Shown here one piece after another: positions 45,346-57,290 of a stretch of DNA of 63,039 bases (its first letter is position 1; the number at the start of each line of letters is the position of its first letter). The notes under the pieces were generated by a model, which saw only the letters and a program-made list of their open reading frames with translations, had not been told where the DNA came from and did no database searches. Source of the stretch: Akkermansia muciniphila. GTDB lineage: Bacteria > Verrucomicrobiota > Verrucomicrobiia > Verrucomicrobiales > Akkermansiaceae. Position numbers and translations under genes: made by a program. The DNA is taken from assembly GCA_945901795.1 (NCBI GenBank), contig CAMDLP010000013.1, positions 1-63,039 on the forward strand, written 5' to 3'.

Positions 45346-46746
45346 TCACGGCACGACGACGACTTGGCCGGCTTCGAGGCCGGAGAGGATTTCGGTGTCG
45401 TCCTTGGACACCCGGCCGCGCTTGACGGGACGGCGCTCGGTCTTGCCGTCGGCGAGTTTGACTTCCACGGTCCAGCCGCTGGTTTCGAAACTGAGGGACT
45501 TGGTGGGGATGACGATGGCCGCAGGTTGCTGATAGGAAACCAGCCGGACCTGAACGCTCGCGCCGGCGGCAGGGGCGGGTTCCTTCGGCCAGGTGACCGA
45601 GAAATCGGCGCGGTAGGTGCCGTCGGGGCAGGGGACCGTGGCCAGCTTGAGGAGCTTGACCGGGATTTCCACATCCTCGCGGCCGAGCAGGGTGGAGGTG
45701 CCGCTCAGGTCGGGCTTGAGCGAGCGGGCGGTCGCCTCGTCGAGGAATGAAACGAGGGCCAGCTTGGCGGCTCGGGGAACGAAGGTGGCGAAGGCGGTGT
45801 GGGCGGGCGGGCGACCTTGCGTGACGAGGGTCTCTAAGAGTTTACCGGTGGTCCATCGGCCGTTCTCGATGGGGCCGTGATAGAACCAGCCGTCGGCGGG
45901 GGCTTTGAATTCGAAGCGGGCGCGGTCGGCTTCTAGGTCTGCCAGATCCTGCTTCGCGCGCTGGTTGGCGGTTTTCAAGGACTCGAGTTCAAGCTGGTTC
46001 AGTGCGACGGAGCGAGGGATGTCGGCCTCGGCTTTTTTGAGGCTGATGGCGGTGTCGCGCTCGTTGTCGGCGAGCGTTTTGGCCTCGCGGGGCAGGCTGA
46101 CTTCGAGGGTGCGCTTGTGGTCGAGGGTTTCCATGCGCAGGGCGAACTCGGCGGCGGCGACGGCGTCCTGCTGGCGCACGAGGATGATTTCCTCGGTGTT
46201 TTCCGTGACGTCGTCCGCCTTGTACATCCTGGAGAGCTGCTTGAGTTCCTCGCGCTGGTTAGAAAGGATCTGGTTGCTGCGCTTGAGGGCTTGGGCGGCG
46301 GTTTGCTCGCTGGCTTTGCGGCGGACCTCGGTGAAGTAGGCGTTCTCCTCCTTCGCGATTCCGGCGCCGCGGCGGACGCCCTCCAGTTTGTTAGTGGCGG
46401 TTTGCCGGAGGATTTCCGAGTCCTGCTCGGCCTGCGCAAGGCTGAGCGTGCCGGCTTCAAGCGCGCGGCGGGAATCGGCGAGTTTCTTGTCGATTTCCTC
46501 GGCGTCGAAGCGGACGAGCACGTCGCCTTTGGCCACCTTGGCGCCGTGTCCGGCGACCTGGACGATCTTGAAATCAGCCCAGACTAACGGATCAATCTTA
46601 AGCAGCACGCAATCGCCATCCGGCAGGGCGGTCGCGCTGAATGATTTTTCGACGGAAAAAGCTCTCGGCTCGATGGTGACCTCTCCGGCGTGGGAAGCAG
46701 CTGCGATCAATGCGGGAATGATGTGGAAAGGGGTGAGGCGGGCCAT
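45346..46746 (-). CDS. HlyD-like periplasmic adaptor protein
   Basis: This 466-residue protein has a signal peptide (FHIIPALIAAASHA), a lipoyl-like half domain (VAGHGAKVAKGDVLVRFDAEEIDKKLADSRRALEA), a long alpha-hairpin coiled coil of about 170 residues, and a beta-barrel region ending SLSFETSGWTVEVKLADGKTERRPVKRGRVSKDDTEILSGLEAGQVVVV. This is the membrane-fusion-protein layout of efflux or secretion systems. No membrane pump or outer-membrane channel gene is adjacent. Confidence 0.83.
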   Translation of the reverse strand: MARLTPFHIIPALIAAASHAGEVTIEPRAFSVEKSFSATALPDGDCVLLKIDPLVWADFKIVQVAGHGAKVAKGDVLVRFDAEEIDKKLADSRRALEAGTLSLAQAEQDSEILRQTATNKLEGVRRGAGIAKEENAYFTEVRRKASEQTAAQALKRSNQILSNQREELKQLSRMYKADDVTENTEEIILVRQQDAVAAAEFALRMETLDHKRTLEVSLPREAKTLADNERDTAISLKKAEADIPRSVALNQLELESLKTANQRAKQDLADLEADRARFEFKAPADGWFYHGPIENGRWTTGKLLETLVTQGRPPAHTAFATFVPRAAKLALVSFLDEATARSLKPDLSGTSTLLGREDVEIPVKLLKLATVPCPDGTYRADFSVTWPKEPAPAAGASVQVRLVSYQQPAAIVIPTKSLSFETSGWTVEVKLADGKTERRPVKRGRVSKDDTEILSGLEAGQVVVVP

Positions 46747-46782
46747 GAGTGCGGAGCAATCAAGCAGGCTCCCGGGGAAAGG

Positions 46783-47460
46783 TCAATCCGCGGCTTTGCC
46801 CTTGCGCGCGAGCCAGATCGGCAGGAAACGCGGGCGCTTGGCGTTGGGCGAGGACGGCACGGTGAATTCCGCGACTTCGAAGCCCGAGCCCTGGAGGCGG
46901 CGGGTGAGGTTGGCGACGTGGCGCGAGCCGGCGATGGCGAGCAGCCCGCCCTGTTGGAGCGCCTCGTAGGCGGCGGAAACCCAGCGGCGTTCGTCCACCC
47001 AAGTGCGGTTGCGCGGGCCGGTGGGGGAGGCGTCGAGATGGACGAGGATGGCGTGCAGCAGTCCGGCGTGGCGCATGAGCGCCTGCGGGCCGCAATCGTT
47101 TTCTAACGTGATGCGGCTGTCAGTGAGCAGCGGGCTGTCCGGGATGTGGGCGCGGTGCCACTCGGGGATCGCGGCGAGCGGCTCGGCGACGAAAAAGCTG
47201 GCGCGTTTCTGAGGGAGTTCCCTGGCGACGGCGGCGATGGTGTGGCCGAGTCCGAGACCGGCGAACCAGATCTGCGGCTGGCGCGCGGGGCGGAACGGCG
47301 CGCAGGCGAGCCGGGCGAGCTCCTCCTCGGCGGCGCGGGTGGCGGGGCCGCAGATCTGTTGGCCGTGGACGAGGAGGGATTTGCGGCCATCGTGCTCCTG
47401 GAGCGAGAGGATGTTCCCGTCCGGGAGTTGGGTTTCTGCGAGAGTAATTCTTGGTTTCAT
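46783..47460 (-). CDS. Spermidine synthase-like methyltransferase-fold protein
   Basis: This 225-residue protein has the Rossmann part IWFAGLGLGHTIAAVARELPQKRASFFVAEPLAAIPEWH and then HAILVHLDASPTGPRNRTWVD, as in SpeE-like proteins. The polyamine-binding Asp residues of true spermidine synthases are not obvious. It is likely a small-molecule aminopropyl- or methyltransferase-like protein of unknown substrate. It is 36 nt upstream of the HlyD-like gene start on the same strand. Confidence 0.7.
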   Translation of the reverse strand: MKPRITLAETQLPDGNILSLQEHDGRKSLLVHGQQICGPATRAAEEELARLACAPFRPARQPQIWFAGLGLGHTIAAVARELPQKRASFFVAEPLAAIPEWHRAHIPDSPLLTDSRITLENDCGPQALMRHAGLLHAILVHLDASPTGPRNRTWVDERRWVSAAYEALQQGGLLAIAGSRHVANLTRRLQGSGFEVAEFTVPSSPNAKRPRFLPIWLARKGKAAD

Positions 47461-47586
47461 GGCTCTTGAGGCTTGCTTGGTCGGGCAGGGCTTAGTAGAT
47501 CGAAAGCACTATGTCCACAGAACCTGCAACACCACGAACAAGAAGGGCTGGTTCTGAGAATCCGACCGCCTGATCGATTCAAAAAG

Positions 47587-47616
47587 AAAACCCCGGCCTG
47601 ATGGCCGGGGTTTTTT
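47587..47616 (-). terminator. Rho-independent terminator for the HU gene
   Basis: The stem AACCCCGGCC pairs with GGCCGGGGTT around TGAT and has A/T-rich flanks on both sides. It is 45 nt beyond the stop of the minus-strand HU gene. Confidence 0.92.
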
Positions 47617-47660
47617 GGTTTTTTAATGGTGGGTTAGGGAAGCTTTCGCCTCCCGGCAAA

Positions 47661-47936
47661 TCACAAGCTGGCCTTGAGGACGGACGAAGGCTTGAAGCCG
47701 ACCGACTTGGATGCGGCGATCTTCATGGCTTCACCGGTCTTCGGGTTACGACCTTGACGTGCGGCGCGCTTTTTGACTTCGAAGGTTCCAAATCCGATGA
47801 TTTGGACTTTCTGATCCTTCTTCACGCCTTTGGCGATGGAGGAGAGGACGGCTTCGAGGGCTTCGTCGGCGGCACGCTTGGTGGCGTCTTTTCCGAGGGC
47901 GGCTTGGATGGCTTCAATCAGTTCAGATTTGTTCAT
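47661..47936 (-). CDS. hup: HU-family DNA-binding protein
   Basis: This 91-residue protein starts MNKSELIEAIQAALGKDATKRAA and contains VQIIGFGTFEVKKRAARQGRNPKTGE, the conserved HU/IHF arm. It bends and compacts DNA as a dimer. The family start is ATG 47936; the open frame continues upstream to 47975. A strong terminator follows it. Confidence 0.95.
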   Translation of the reverse strand: MNKSELIEAIQAALGKDATKRAADEALEAVLSSIAKGVKKDQKVQIIGFGTFEVKKRAARQGRNPKTGEAMKIAASKSVGFKPSSVLKASL

Positions 47937-48297
47937 GGCAACGACGTTTCTGAGAATGGCACCGGGGCTTGGCAAGAGAAAATCTGCTGAAATTAAAGGG
48001 ATTTTTTTACAGTGGCGGCTTGACTTGTAGGGCGTTTTTGGTTCGCCCCGCTCGGAATCCGGCGATCGACGGGCCGAGAAGAGCGTAATAGATTTTGTGT
48101 TAAGTTAGGTTAGCGCGTCATTCATCGCGGTGGTTCCGGAATCGGTGGAGTGACGCCAAGGGCGGTCGGGAGCACTCGCGGATTCCTTGCGAAACAGCGG
48201 GATCTTCCGAGCTTGTGAAATTTTTCACAAATAGAACTTGCGGAGGTTAGCGACGATCCATTAAAGACCGCGCGCCTGCGGTCAGCAGGATTTCCGC
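47937..48297 (+). promoter_or_regulatory. Intergenic control region between hup and atpB
   Basis: This 361-bp stretch lies between two divergent transcription units and holds no gene. A pair of hexamers, TTGCGG at 48238 and TTAAAG at 48261 with a 17-bp spacer, is a possible promoter for the atp operon. A CRP/FNR-type palindrome lies just before it at 48213. A short GTTAAGTTAGGTTAG run occurs near 48099. Confidence 0.5.
48213..48230. promoter_or_regulatory. CRP/FNR-type palindrome upstream of atp operon
   Basis: The sequence TTGTGAAATTTTTCACAA has 8-bp perfect arms and fits TGTGA-N6-TCACA, the consensus of CRP-family regulators. It lies 68 bp before the atpB start codon and about 50 bp before a predicted transcription start. 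The regulator is unknown. Confidence 0.65.
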
Positions 48298-49152
48298 ATG
48301 CGATTTTTCCTCTCCACCGCGATCTTCTGGATTTTTAGCCCGCTCGCCGCTTTTGCCGGCGAGGCAGGTGGCCATCATGGGTTGCCGTTGCACGCCGAGC
48401 GGATTTTCGAAAACCTGCCGATCACCAACTCGATGGTGATGTCGTGGGTGGCCTCGTTGTTAGTGATCCTGTTCGCGATGGTGGCCACGCGCCGGATGGC
48501 GATGGTCCCAAGCGGGATTCAAAACTTCGCCGAGTGGCTGGTGGAAAGCCTCTACGATTTCCTCGAAAGCATCCTCGGTGCCCACCTCGTCAAACGCACC
48601 TTCTGGTTTTTCGGCGGAGTCTTCATCCTGATTCTTTGCTCGAACTGGATCGGCCTGGTTCCGGGAGTCGGGACAATCCGATATGGCGACTCCCTGGTCC
48701 CGGTCCTGAGGGGTGGCAATGCCGATCTCAACATGACCGCCGCGCTGGCGATAGTCGCTACAGTGTTGTGGTTCTACTGGGCGATCAGTGAAAACGGAGT
48801 GGCTGGAGTTTTGAAACATATCTTCGCTCCCAAAGGCGAGTTCAATGGCTTCATGAGGGTGCTCATGATCGTGATCTTTTTCATGGTGGGCATCATCGAG
48901 TTGTTCTCGATCCTGCTTCGTCCGGTGGCTCTCTCCTTCCGGCTTTTCGGCAACGTTTACGCCGGTGAGAACATGCTGGAAACCATGATGACGATGGTTC
49001 CGGAGAAGATCGCCTTCCTCCCCGCCATGCCGTTTTACTTTTTGGAACTCCTCGTCGGCTTGATCCAAGCCCTCGTCTTCATGCTTCTGACCGCCGTCTT
49101 CCTGCAGTTGATCTGCGACCATGGTGACGACCACAAGGAAGAAGCCCACTGA
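48298..49152 (+). CDS. atpB: ATP synthase Fo subunit a
   Basis: This 284-residue membrane protein begins with a likely signal-like helix, then a His-containing loop, and five to six membrane helices. The essential proton-channel arginine is in ALSFRLFGNVYAGE. It forms the proton half-channels against the c ring. It is the first gene of the atp operon; no atpI precedes it. Confidence 0.95.
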   Translation: MRFFLSTAIFWIFSPLAAFAGEAGGHHGLPLHAERIFENLPITNSMVMSWVASLLVILFAMVATRRMAMVPSGIQNFAEWLVESLYDFLESILGAHLVKRTFWFFGGVFILILCSNWIGLVPGVGTIRYGDSLVPVLRGGNADLNMTAALAIVATVLWFYWAISENGVAGVLKHIFAPKGEFNGFMRVLMIVIFFMVGIIELFSILLRPVALSFRLFGNVYAGENMLETMMTMVPEKIAFLPAMPFYFLELLVGLIQALVFMLLTAVFLQLICDHGDDHKEEAH

Positions 49153-49229
49153 CCCATTTCCCGCCCTGACCATGAACCAATCGTGGGGAGCGGAAAAACC
49201 AACACCGTAACACTACAACAACCAATATT

Positions 49230-49454
49230 ATGACAACCCTCATCGACCTCAGCCCATATCTCGGCGAACTCACCGGCAGCGTGGCATCCGGCCTCGCCGC
49301 CATCGGCGCCGGCATCGGCATCGGCCTCATCGGCGGCAAAGCCGCTGAAGCCACTGGACGCAACCCGGGTGCATCCGGCGCGATCCTCACGATCTCGATC
49401 ATTCTTGCAGCGCTCATCGAAGGTGCGTTCTTCGTTGCCGCTCTTGTCAAATAA
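49230..49454 (+). CDS. atpE: ATP synthase Fo subunit c
   Basis: This 74-residue hairpin protein has a glycine-rich first helix (SGLAAIGAGIGIGLIGG), the polar loop GRNPGAS and the second helix with the ion-binding Glu in ILAALIEGAFFVAALV. The residues that form a sodium site in some c subunits are not present, so a proton-driven enzyme is likely. Confidence 0.95.
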   Translation: MTTLIDLSPYLGELTGSVASGLAAIGAGIGIGLIGGKAAEATGRNPGASGAILTISIILAALIEGAFFVAALVK

Positions 49455-49538
49455 TCATCCGGTGCCGACGGGCCTAAGACCCGCCGGCACCCTTTCGCCT
49501 TCGCCTTCTCTTCCCGTTTCATTCCAGTTCAAAGCGCC

Positions 49539-50102
49539 ATGTTCGACATCATCAACGTTCTTGCAGTAGCTGCCGAGGCCGCGCCAAGTTCCGGCAATCC
49601 TCTCGAAAACATCGTCAAGACGTTTCATGTCGAGTGGCCGCTGCTCATCGCGCAGGTCCTCAATATCCTGGTCGTGCTGTTCATTCTGAAGAAATTCGCT
49701 TTCGGTCCCATTCTAACGATGCTCGAGCAACGCCGCGCCCGCATCATCGCCGGTGAAGACAAGATCAAGCTCATCGAGCGCCAACTCGCCGACTCCGTGC
49801 AAACGACCGCTGCCGCCATTGCCAAGGCCAATGACGAAGCCGTCCGCATGATCTCCGAGGCCAAACAAGGAGCCGCTTCATTCACCGAGCAAAAAGCCCA
49901 GGAAGCCATTTCCAGCGCCCAACAGATCCTAGCGAAAGCGGAGGCCGCCGCCAAGGCGGACCGCGAGCGCCTCGTCGCCGAGCTCAAGCGCGAATTCGGC
50001 CGCCTGGTGGTGGCGACGACTTCCCAAGTCATCGGTAAGGTTCTAACCGCCGATGACCAGAAGCGCATCAATGAGGACGCGCTCGCCAGGGTCGAAGGCT
50101 GA
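49539..50102 (+). CDS. atpF: ATP synthase Fo subunit b
   Basis: This 187-residue protein has one N-terminal membrane helix (WPLLIAQVLNILVVLFILKKFAFGPI) and a long charged helix (MLEQRRARIIAGEDKIKLIERQLADSV) that forms the peripheral stalk. It lies between atpE and atpH in the usual order. About 30 residues precede the membrane helix. Confidence 0.93.
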   Translation: MFDIINVLAVAAEAAPSSGNPLENIVKTFHVEWPLLIAQVLNILVVLFILKKFAFGPILTMLEQRRARIIAGEDKIKLIERQLADSVQTTAAAIAKANDEAVRMISEAKQGAASFTEQKAQEAISSAQQILAKAEAAAKADRERLVAELKREFGRLVVATTSQVIGKVLTADDQKRINEDALARVEG

Positions 50103-50128
50103 TCACCCATTTCCGCTTCCCTTCCGTC

Positions 50129-50521
50129 ATGAAAATTTCCAAGACCGCTACCGCTGCCGCCCGCCGCTTGTTTGGGCTCTGCCAGACGGATGGACGGTTC
50201 GACGAGTCGAAATTGCGCGACGTGATCACCCGCTTGGTCGAGGCCAAGCCGCGGGATTACACCGCCATTCTCGCCGCGATCCAGCGGTTGACCCGCCTCG
50301 AACTCGAGCGCCGCGAGGTGACCGTCGAGAGCGCCGTGGAAATCGACGAATCCACCCGCCAGCGGGTGGTCACCGGCCTCGAAAAGCAATACGGCGGCGG
50401 CCTCATTCTCCAATACAAGATCACTCCCGCCCTTCTGGGTGGCCTCCGCATCCGCGTGGGCAACGATGTTTTCGACGGCTCCGTCCAGGGCCGCCTCGAC
50501 CGCCTCGCCAACGCTTTCTAA
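50129..50521 (+). CDS. atpH: ATP synthase F1 subunit delta, short form
   Basis: This 130-residue protein occupies the delta position between b and alpha. Its C-terminal part is typical (TVESAVEIDESTRQRVVTGLEKQYGGGLILQYKITPALLGGLRIRVGNDVFDGSVQGRLDRL). The family is normally about 175-185 residues, so the N-terminal helical domain that caps the F1 head is reduced by around 50 residues. The start at 50129 is the only good one. Confidence 0.88.
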   Translation: MKISKTATAAARRLFGLCQTDGRFDESKLRDVITRLVEAKPRDYTAILAAIQRLTRLELERREVTVESAVEIDESTRQRVVTGLEKQYGGGLILQYKITPALLGGLRIRVGNDVFDGSVQGRLDRLANAF

Positions 50522-50569
50522 CGATTTTATCTTTGCTGAAAACTTTAAACTGAAAACTGAATACTTGCC

Positions 50570-52111
<1,542 letters not shown>

Positions 52112-52162
52112 GCTTCTTCCTCTTTCTTGATTCTGGATTCCTGACTCTACCTTCTCGATAAC

Positions 52163-53056
52163 ATGGCAAACCTCCGCGACATCCGCCGGCGCATCAAGTC
52201 GGTCAAAAACACCGCGCAGATCACTCGCGCGATGCAGCTTGTCGCTGCCGCCAAGATGAAGAAGGCGCAGGACCAAGCGCTCGGCGGGCGTGAGTATGCG
52301 AAGCAGCTCACCCAGATGCTGTTCAACATGCGCAAGAACTTTGGCGAGGAATCCCACCCTCTGCTAGAGCACCGCCAGGGCGGCCGCGAGCTGGTGCTGG
52401 TGATCTCCACCGACAAGGGTCTCTGCGGTCCGATCAACACCAACCTCGCCCGCAAGCTCAAGTTGCAGACATCGCCGGACGCGCACTTCGTGACCGTCGG
52501 CCGCAAGCTCCGCACGATGGCTGAAAAGCTCGGCATCAAGGTCATCGCGGATTTCACGGTGAAGGACCCGGTTCCTTTCTCCCAGGCCCGCCCGATCGCC
52601 AAGTTCATCACCCAGCAGTTCCTCGACGGGAACTACGACAAGGTTTCCATCGCCTTCACCAGCTTTGTGAACACCCTGCGTCAGGAGTCCGAGGTCGTGA
52701 CGCTTCTGCCGATCCAAGGCCACCGCCAGGGCGAGGAGCAGGCGTTCGAGGAAATCGGCGCGGGATTCAAGGTTGAGGAGCACGAGAACGATGCTGCGTG
52801 CGACTACATCTTCGAGCCAAGTCCGGCCGGCGTGCTCGGCGCGATCCTTCCGCTTTATGTGAATTACGAGGTCTTCCAGGCCCTGATGGAAGCCCGCGCA
52901 TCCGAGCACTCCGCACGGATGGTCGCCATGAAGTCCGCGACCGACAACGCGAAGAAATTCATCAAGGAGCTCACGCTCGAATACAACAAACTCCGCCAGG
53001 GAGCCATCACCTCCGAGCTTCTCGAAATCACCACGGCCATGAAGGCCATGGAGTGA
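52163..53056 (+). CDS. atpG: ATP synthase F1 subunit gamma
   Basis: This 297-residue central-stalk protein begins MANLRDIRRRIKSVKNTAQITRAMQLVAAAKMKKA, has LVLVISTDKGLCGPINTNLARK, and ends with ITSELLEITTAMKAME, all gamma hallmarks. It couples rotation of the c ring to F1. Confidence 0.96.
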   Translation: MANLRDIRRRIKSVKNTAQITRAMQLVAAAKMKKAQDQALGGREYAKQLTQMLFNMRKNFGEESHPLLEHRQGGRELVLVISTDKGLCGPINTNLARKLKLQTSPDAHFVTVGRKLRTMAEKLGIKVIADFTVKDPVPFSQARPIAKFITQQFLDGNYDKVSIAFTSFVNTLRQESEVVTLLPIQGHRQGEEQAFEEIGAGFKVEEHENDAACDYIFEPSPAGVLGAILPLYVNYEVFQALMEARASEHSARMVAMKSATDNAKKFIKELTLEYNKLRQGAITSELLEITTAMKAME

Positions 53057-53077
53057 CCTATCACTTTTAACATTTAA

Positions 53078-54559
<1,482 letters not shown>

Positions 54560-54618
54560 GTTCATTCTGCTGGATTTCAGCTTTTCAGCATTTTAGTTTT
54601 TCAGCATTTACCACCGCC

Positions 54619-55032
54619 ATGCCTCTCCAACTTGATATCGTCACTCCCGAGAAAAAGATTTTCTCGGACACGGTGGACAACGTCTATCTCCCGGGAGCGG
54701 ACGGTGAAATGGGCATCTTGCCGCAGCACGCCGGTCTCGTGACCGCGCTAAAACCCGGTGAACTCCGCTATCTTCACAACGGCAAAGTCGAAAAGCTGGC
54801 CATTGGCTCCGGCTTCGCGGAAGTCAACCAGTCCAAGGTCGTCGTCCTAACCGACATGGCCTTGGGAGAAGCCGAGATCGACGAACTCAACGCGGAAGAA
54901 GCGATCAAGCGCGCCCAGGAAAAACTCCAGGGCGTGGAGCACAGCATGGATGCCGAGGAAGTCGCCTATCTCCAGGGCGTCATCGCGAAATCCGCCGCCG
55001 CGCTGCACTTCAAGAAGACCTTCCGCCATTGA
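54619..55032 (+). CDS. atpC: ATP synthase F1 subunit epsilon
   Basis: This 137-residue protein has the beta-sandwich half (LQLDIVTPEKKIFSDTVDNVYLPGADGEMGILPQHAGLVTAL) and a helical C-terminus. It regulates ATPase activity by contacting beta and gamma. It ends the operon and is followed by a terminator. Confidence 0.94.
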   Translation: MPLQLDIVTPEKKIFSDTVDNVYLPGADGEMGILPQHAGLVTALKPGELRYLHNGKVEKLAIGSGFAEVNQSKVVVLTDMALGEAEIDELNAEEAIKRAQEKLQGVEHSMDAEEVAYLQGVIAKSAAALHFKKTFRH

Positions 55033-55053
55033 GGTTGATCCTTCGGAAATTTC

Positions 55054-55089
55054 AAAGCCCGCGTCGGTCTATCCGAAGCGGGCTTTTTT
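55054..55089 (+). terminator. Rho-independent terminator after atpC
   Basis: The stem AAAGCCCGC pairs with GCGGGCTTT around an 15-nt loop and is followed by T residues. It ends the atp operon about 20 nt after atpC and just before the SulP gene. Confidence 0.88.
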
Positions 55090-55104
55090 CGTAACCCGCT
55101 GGAT

Positions 55105-56655
55105 ATGTTCTCCCAATTCTTCCAAAAAAAACGCGGCACGTGGAAAGACGACGCCCTCGCCGGCCTGACCGTGGCTCTCGCGCTGGTTCCCGGATCGATT
55201 GCCTTCGCCTTTGTCGCGGGCGCGCCTCCGCTGGCCGGGCTTTACGCCGGATTCTTCGTCTGTTTGATCACCGCCGCGTTCGGTGGGCGCCCGGGCATGA
55301 TCTCCTCGGCGGCCGGGTCGCTGGCGGTGGTGATGATCGCCTTGGTGGCGGAAGGGGATCGTCGCGGCGGTCCCGGCGCCGGACTTGAGTATTTGTTTCT
55401 GGCGGTGATTCTGATGGGCCTGATCCAGGTCGGGGTGGGCTTGCTCCGGTTAGGGCGGCTGATCCGTTTGGTGCCCCATCCGGTGATGATGGGATTCGTG
55501 AACGGCCTGGCGATCGTGGTTTTCATTTCCCAGCTTCGCATGTTCCGTGAGCGGGACGGCGCGGCGGTGGGTGAATGGCTGCATGGCCTGCCGCTTTACA
55601 CGATGCTGGGATTGGTGGCGCTGACGATGGCGGTCATTTACGTGTTGCCCAGGTTCACGAAGAAAATCCCGTCGTCTCTTGCCGCGATCATTGTGGTGAG
55701 TCTGGTGGCCCTTGGCCTGGAAACGCAGACGGTGGGCGATCTTTCCAGCGTGAAAGGGCCTTTTCCGCTGCCCCACTGGCCCGGTATTCCACTCACTTGG
55801 GAGACCTTGCGTTTCGTCGCGCCCTACGCGTTCATTTTCTCCATGGTGGGTCTGGTAGAAACGCTGATGACTCTGCAGCTCATCGATGAAATCACCGAGA
55901 CCCGCGGCAAAGGCAACCGCGAAGCCATCGCCCTCGGCGCGGCTAACATCGTCGCCGGATTGTTCAAGGGCATGGGCGGCTGCGCGCTGGTGGGGGAGAG
56001 CCTCATCAACATCACCTCCGGCGGCCGCGGCCGGATGTCCGGGGTGATCGCGGCGGGCGCGTTGCTGGCTTTCATCGTGTTCGGCTCGCCGCTGATCGAT
56101 CAAATCCCCATCGCCGCGCTAACTGGCGTGATGTTCGTGGTGGTGATCGCGACCTTCGAGTGGTCGAGCTTCAACACGATCGGCAAGGTTCCGTTTTCGG
56201 ACGTGCTGGTGATCGTGGTGGTGACCGCGATCACCGTCTGGCAGGACCTGGCGATCGCGGTGTTCTGCGGAGTGGTTCTATCCGCTCTCGTGTTCGCCTG
56301 GAAGAGTTCGAAGAACGTGCGGCGCACGACGCTGGCGGATGCTGAAGGCGGGCGGATTTACGGACTCGAAGGGCTGCTCTATTTTGGCTCGGTGCGGGAC
56401 TTTTCCGAGAAATTCGATCCCGCGAAAGATCCCGACCAAGTGACCTTGGATTTCCACGACGCCCGCGTGTGTGACCTTTCCGGCTTGGAGGCGATCCGGT
56501 CGCTGGCCGAGCGTTACCGAAAAATCGGTAAAGTCCTGCACGTGAGGCATCTGTCGCCCGATTGCCGCCGGATGTTGGAACGGGCCGGAAGCATGGTGGA
56601 TGTTCAGGTGGCAGACGATGATCCCGCCTATTTGGTTGCGCGCCTTGGATGGTAG
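55105..56655 (+). CDS. SulP-family anion transporter with STAS domain
   Basis: This 516-residue protein has about twelve membrane helices with LAGLTVALALVPGSIAFAFVAGAPPLAGLYAGF and FKGMGGCALVGESLINITSGGRGRMSG, and a C-terminal STAS domain (VTLDFHDARVCDLSGLEAIRSLAERYRKIGKVLHV). SulP proteins exchange sulfate, bicarbonate or other anions; the sequence alone does not fix the substrate, though BicA-like bicarbonate uptake is possible given sbtAB in the same window. Confidence 0.88.
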   Translation: MFSQFFQKKRGTWKDDALAGLTVALALVPGSIAFAFVAGAPPLAGLYAGFFVCLITAAFGGRPGMISSAAGSLAVVMIALVAEGDRRGGPGAGLEYLFLAVILMGLIQVGVGLLRLGRLIRLVPHPVMMGFVNGLAIVVFISQLRMFRERDGAAVGEWLHGLPLYTMLGLVALTMAVIYVLPRFTKKIPSSLAAIIVVSLVALGLETQTVGDLSSVKGPFPLPHWPGIPLTWETLRFVAPYAFIFSMVGLVETLMTLQLIDEITETRGKGNREAIALGAANIVAGLFKGMGGCALVGESLINITSGGRGRMSGVIAAGALLAFIVFGSPLIDQIPIAALTGVMFVVVIATFEWSSFNTIGKVPFSDVLVIVVVTAITVWQDLAIAVFCGVVLSALVFAWKSSKNVRRTTLADAEGGRIYGLEGLLYFGSVRDFSEKFDPAKDPDQVTLDFHDARVCDLSGLEAIRSLAERYRKIGKVLHVRHLSPDCRRMLERAGSMVDVQVADDDPAYLVARLGW

Positions 56656-57234
56656 GTAGGTTTTCGTCATGGCGGAATTCCGGCGTGGCCACCGACGAAA
56701 GGATTTTCTCCAAAGCGCGAACGCTCAGATCCCCCACCGGTCCTCAGGAGATCGGCCCCCGGCACCGCCATGCCGCTGAATTAAAACCTTATTCCATAAG
56801 GAGGAATCCTCGATACGGCTTGGCAACTTCCAAGGTTTCTGATCCTCAGTGATCTGCGTGCCACTCCCAGCGCGTGGCGCCGGAGCTTCAGTTCCCGTGT
56901 CCGGTGCCGTGACGCGCGATGACCGGGCGTGTGAAATTCGGTCCCGAGGTCGCGGTCCCGTGTTTCCGGTGCCTGTTCCCGATATACGGACCCCCGTTAC
57001 GCGTGGAACGAGTGCCTGTTCCCGTTGTAAGGACCCCCGTTACGCGTTGAACGGGTGCCCGTGCGCGATGTCAGACACCCTGTTTCACATGTCCGGGCAA
57101 CCGTGCGTCATGAAACGCCCCCGTGGCGGTGGGAAAGACAGGCAATTCCTGAGTGCTCCGGTAACGAGTGCATGGCCTGGCTGCCGGGAATGACGGTGGT
57201 GGATGTGCGGCGGGCGGCGTGAGGCATGTCACTA
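56656..57234. other. Gene-free stretch with short tandem repeats
   Basis: No reading frame here looks protein-like. The notable feature is a 43-bp tandem repeat at 56969-57056 containing GTGCCTGTTCCCG and GGACCCCCGTTACGCG. A short CCTTATTCCATAAGG inverted repeat occurs near 56788. The end of the stretch runs into a terminator-like hairpin. Confidence 0.6.
56969..57056. repeat. 43-bp imperfect tandem repeat
   Basis: GTGCCTGTTCCCG occurs at 56969 and 57012, and GGACCCCCGTTACGCG at 56988 and 57031, both with a 43-bp period. Two full units and part of a third can be seen. Unit sequence and lack of spacing uniformity do not fit CRISPR. Confidence 0.8.
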
Positions 57235-57290
57235 GAAAACCAACCCAAGCCCGCCGGGTCCGCGTGATCCGGCGGGTGTTTGGTTTTTTA
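57235..57290. terminator. Strong terminator-like hairpin upstream of helicase
   Basis: Arms AAAACCAACCC and CCCGCCGGG pair with CCGGCGGG and GTTTGGTTTT to form a long stem with T residues on the 3' side. It would stop transcription entering the helicase gene from upstream. Confidence 0.8.

Noticed and set aside
56969..57056. Possible CRISPR array
   Set aside because: The 43-bp units are directly adjacent and imperfect, with no unique spacers, and no cas gene is present in the window.
56849..57193. A 114-residue frame in the gap before the helicase
   Set aside because: It runs through the 43-bp tandem repeat and shows no protein-like pattern.
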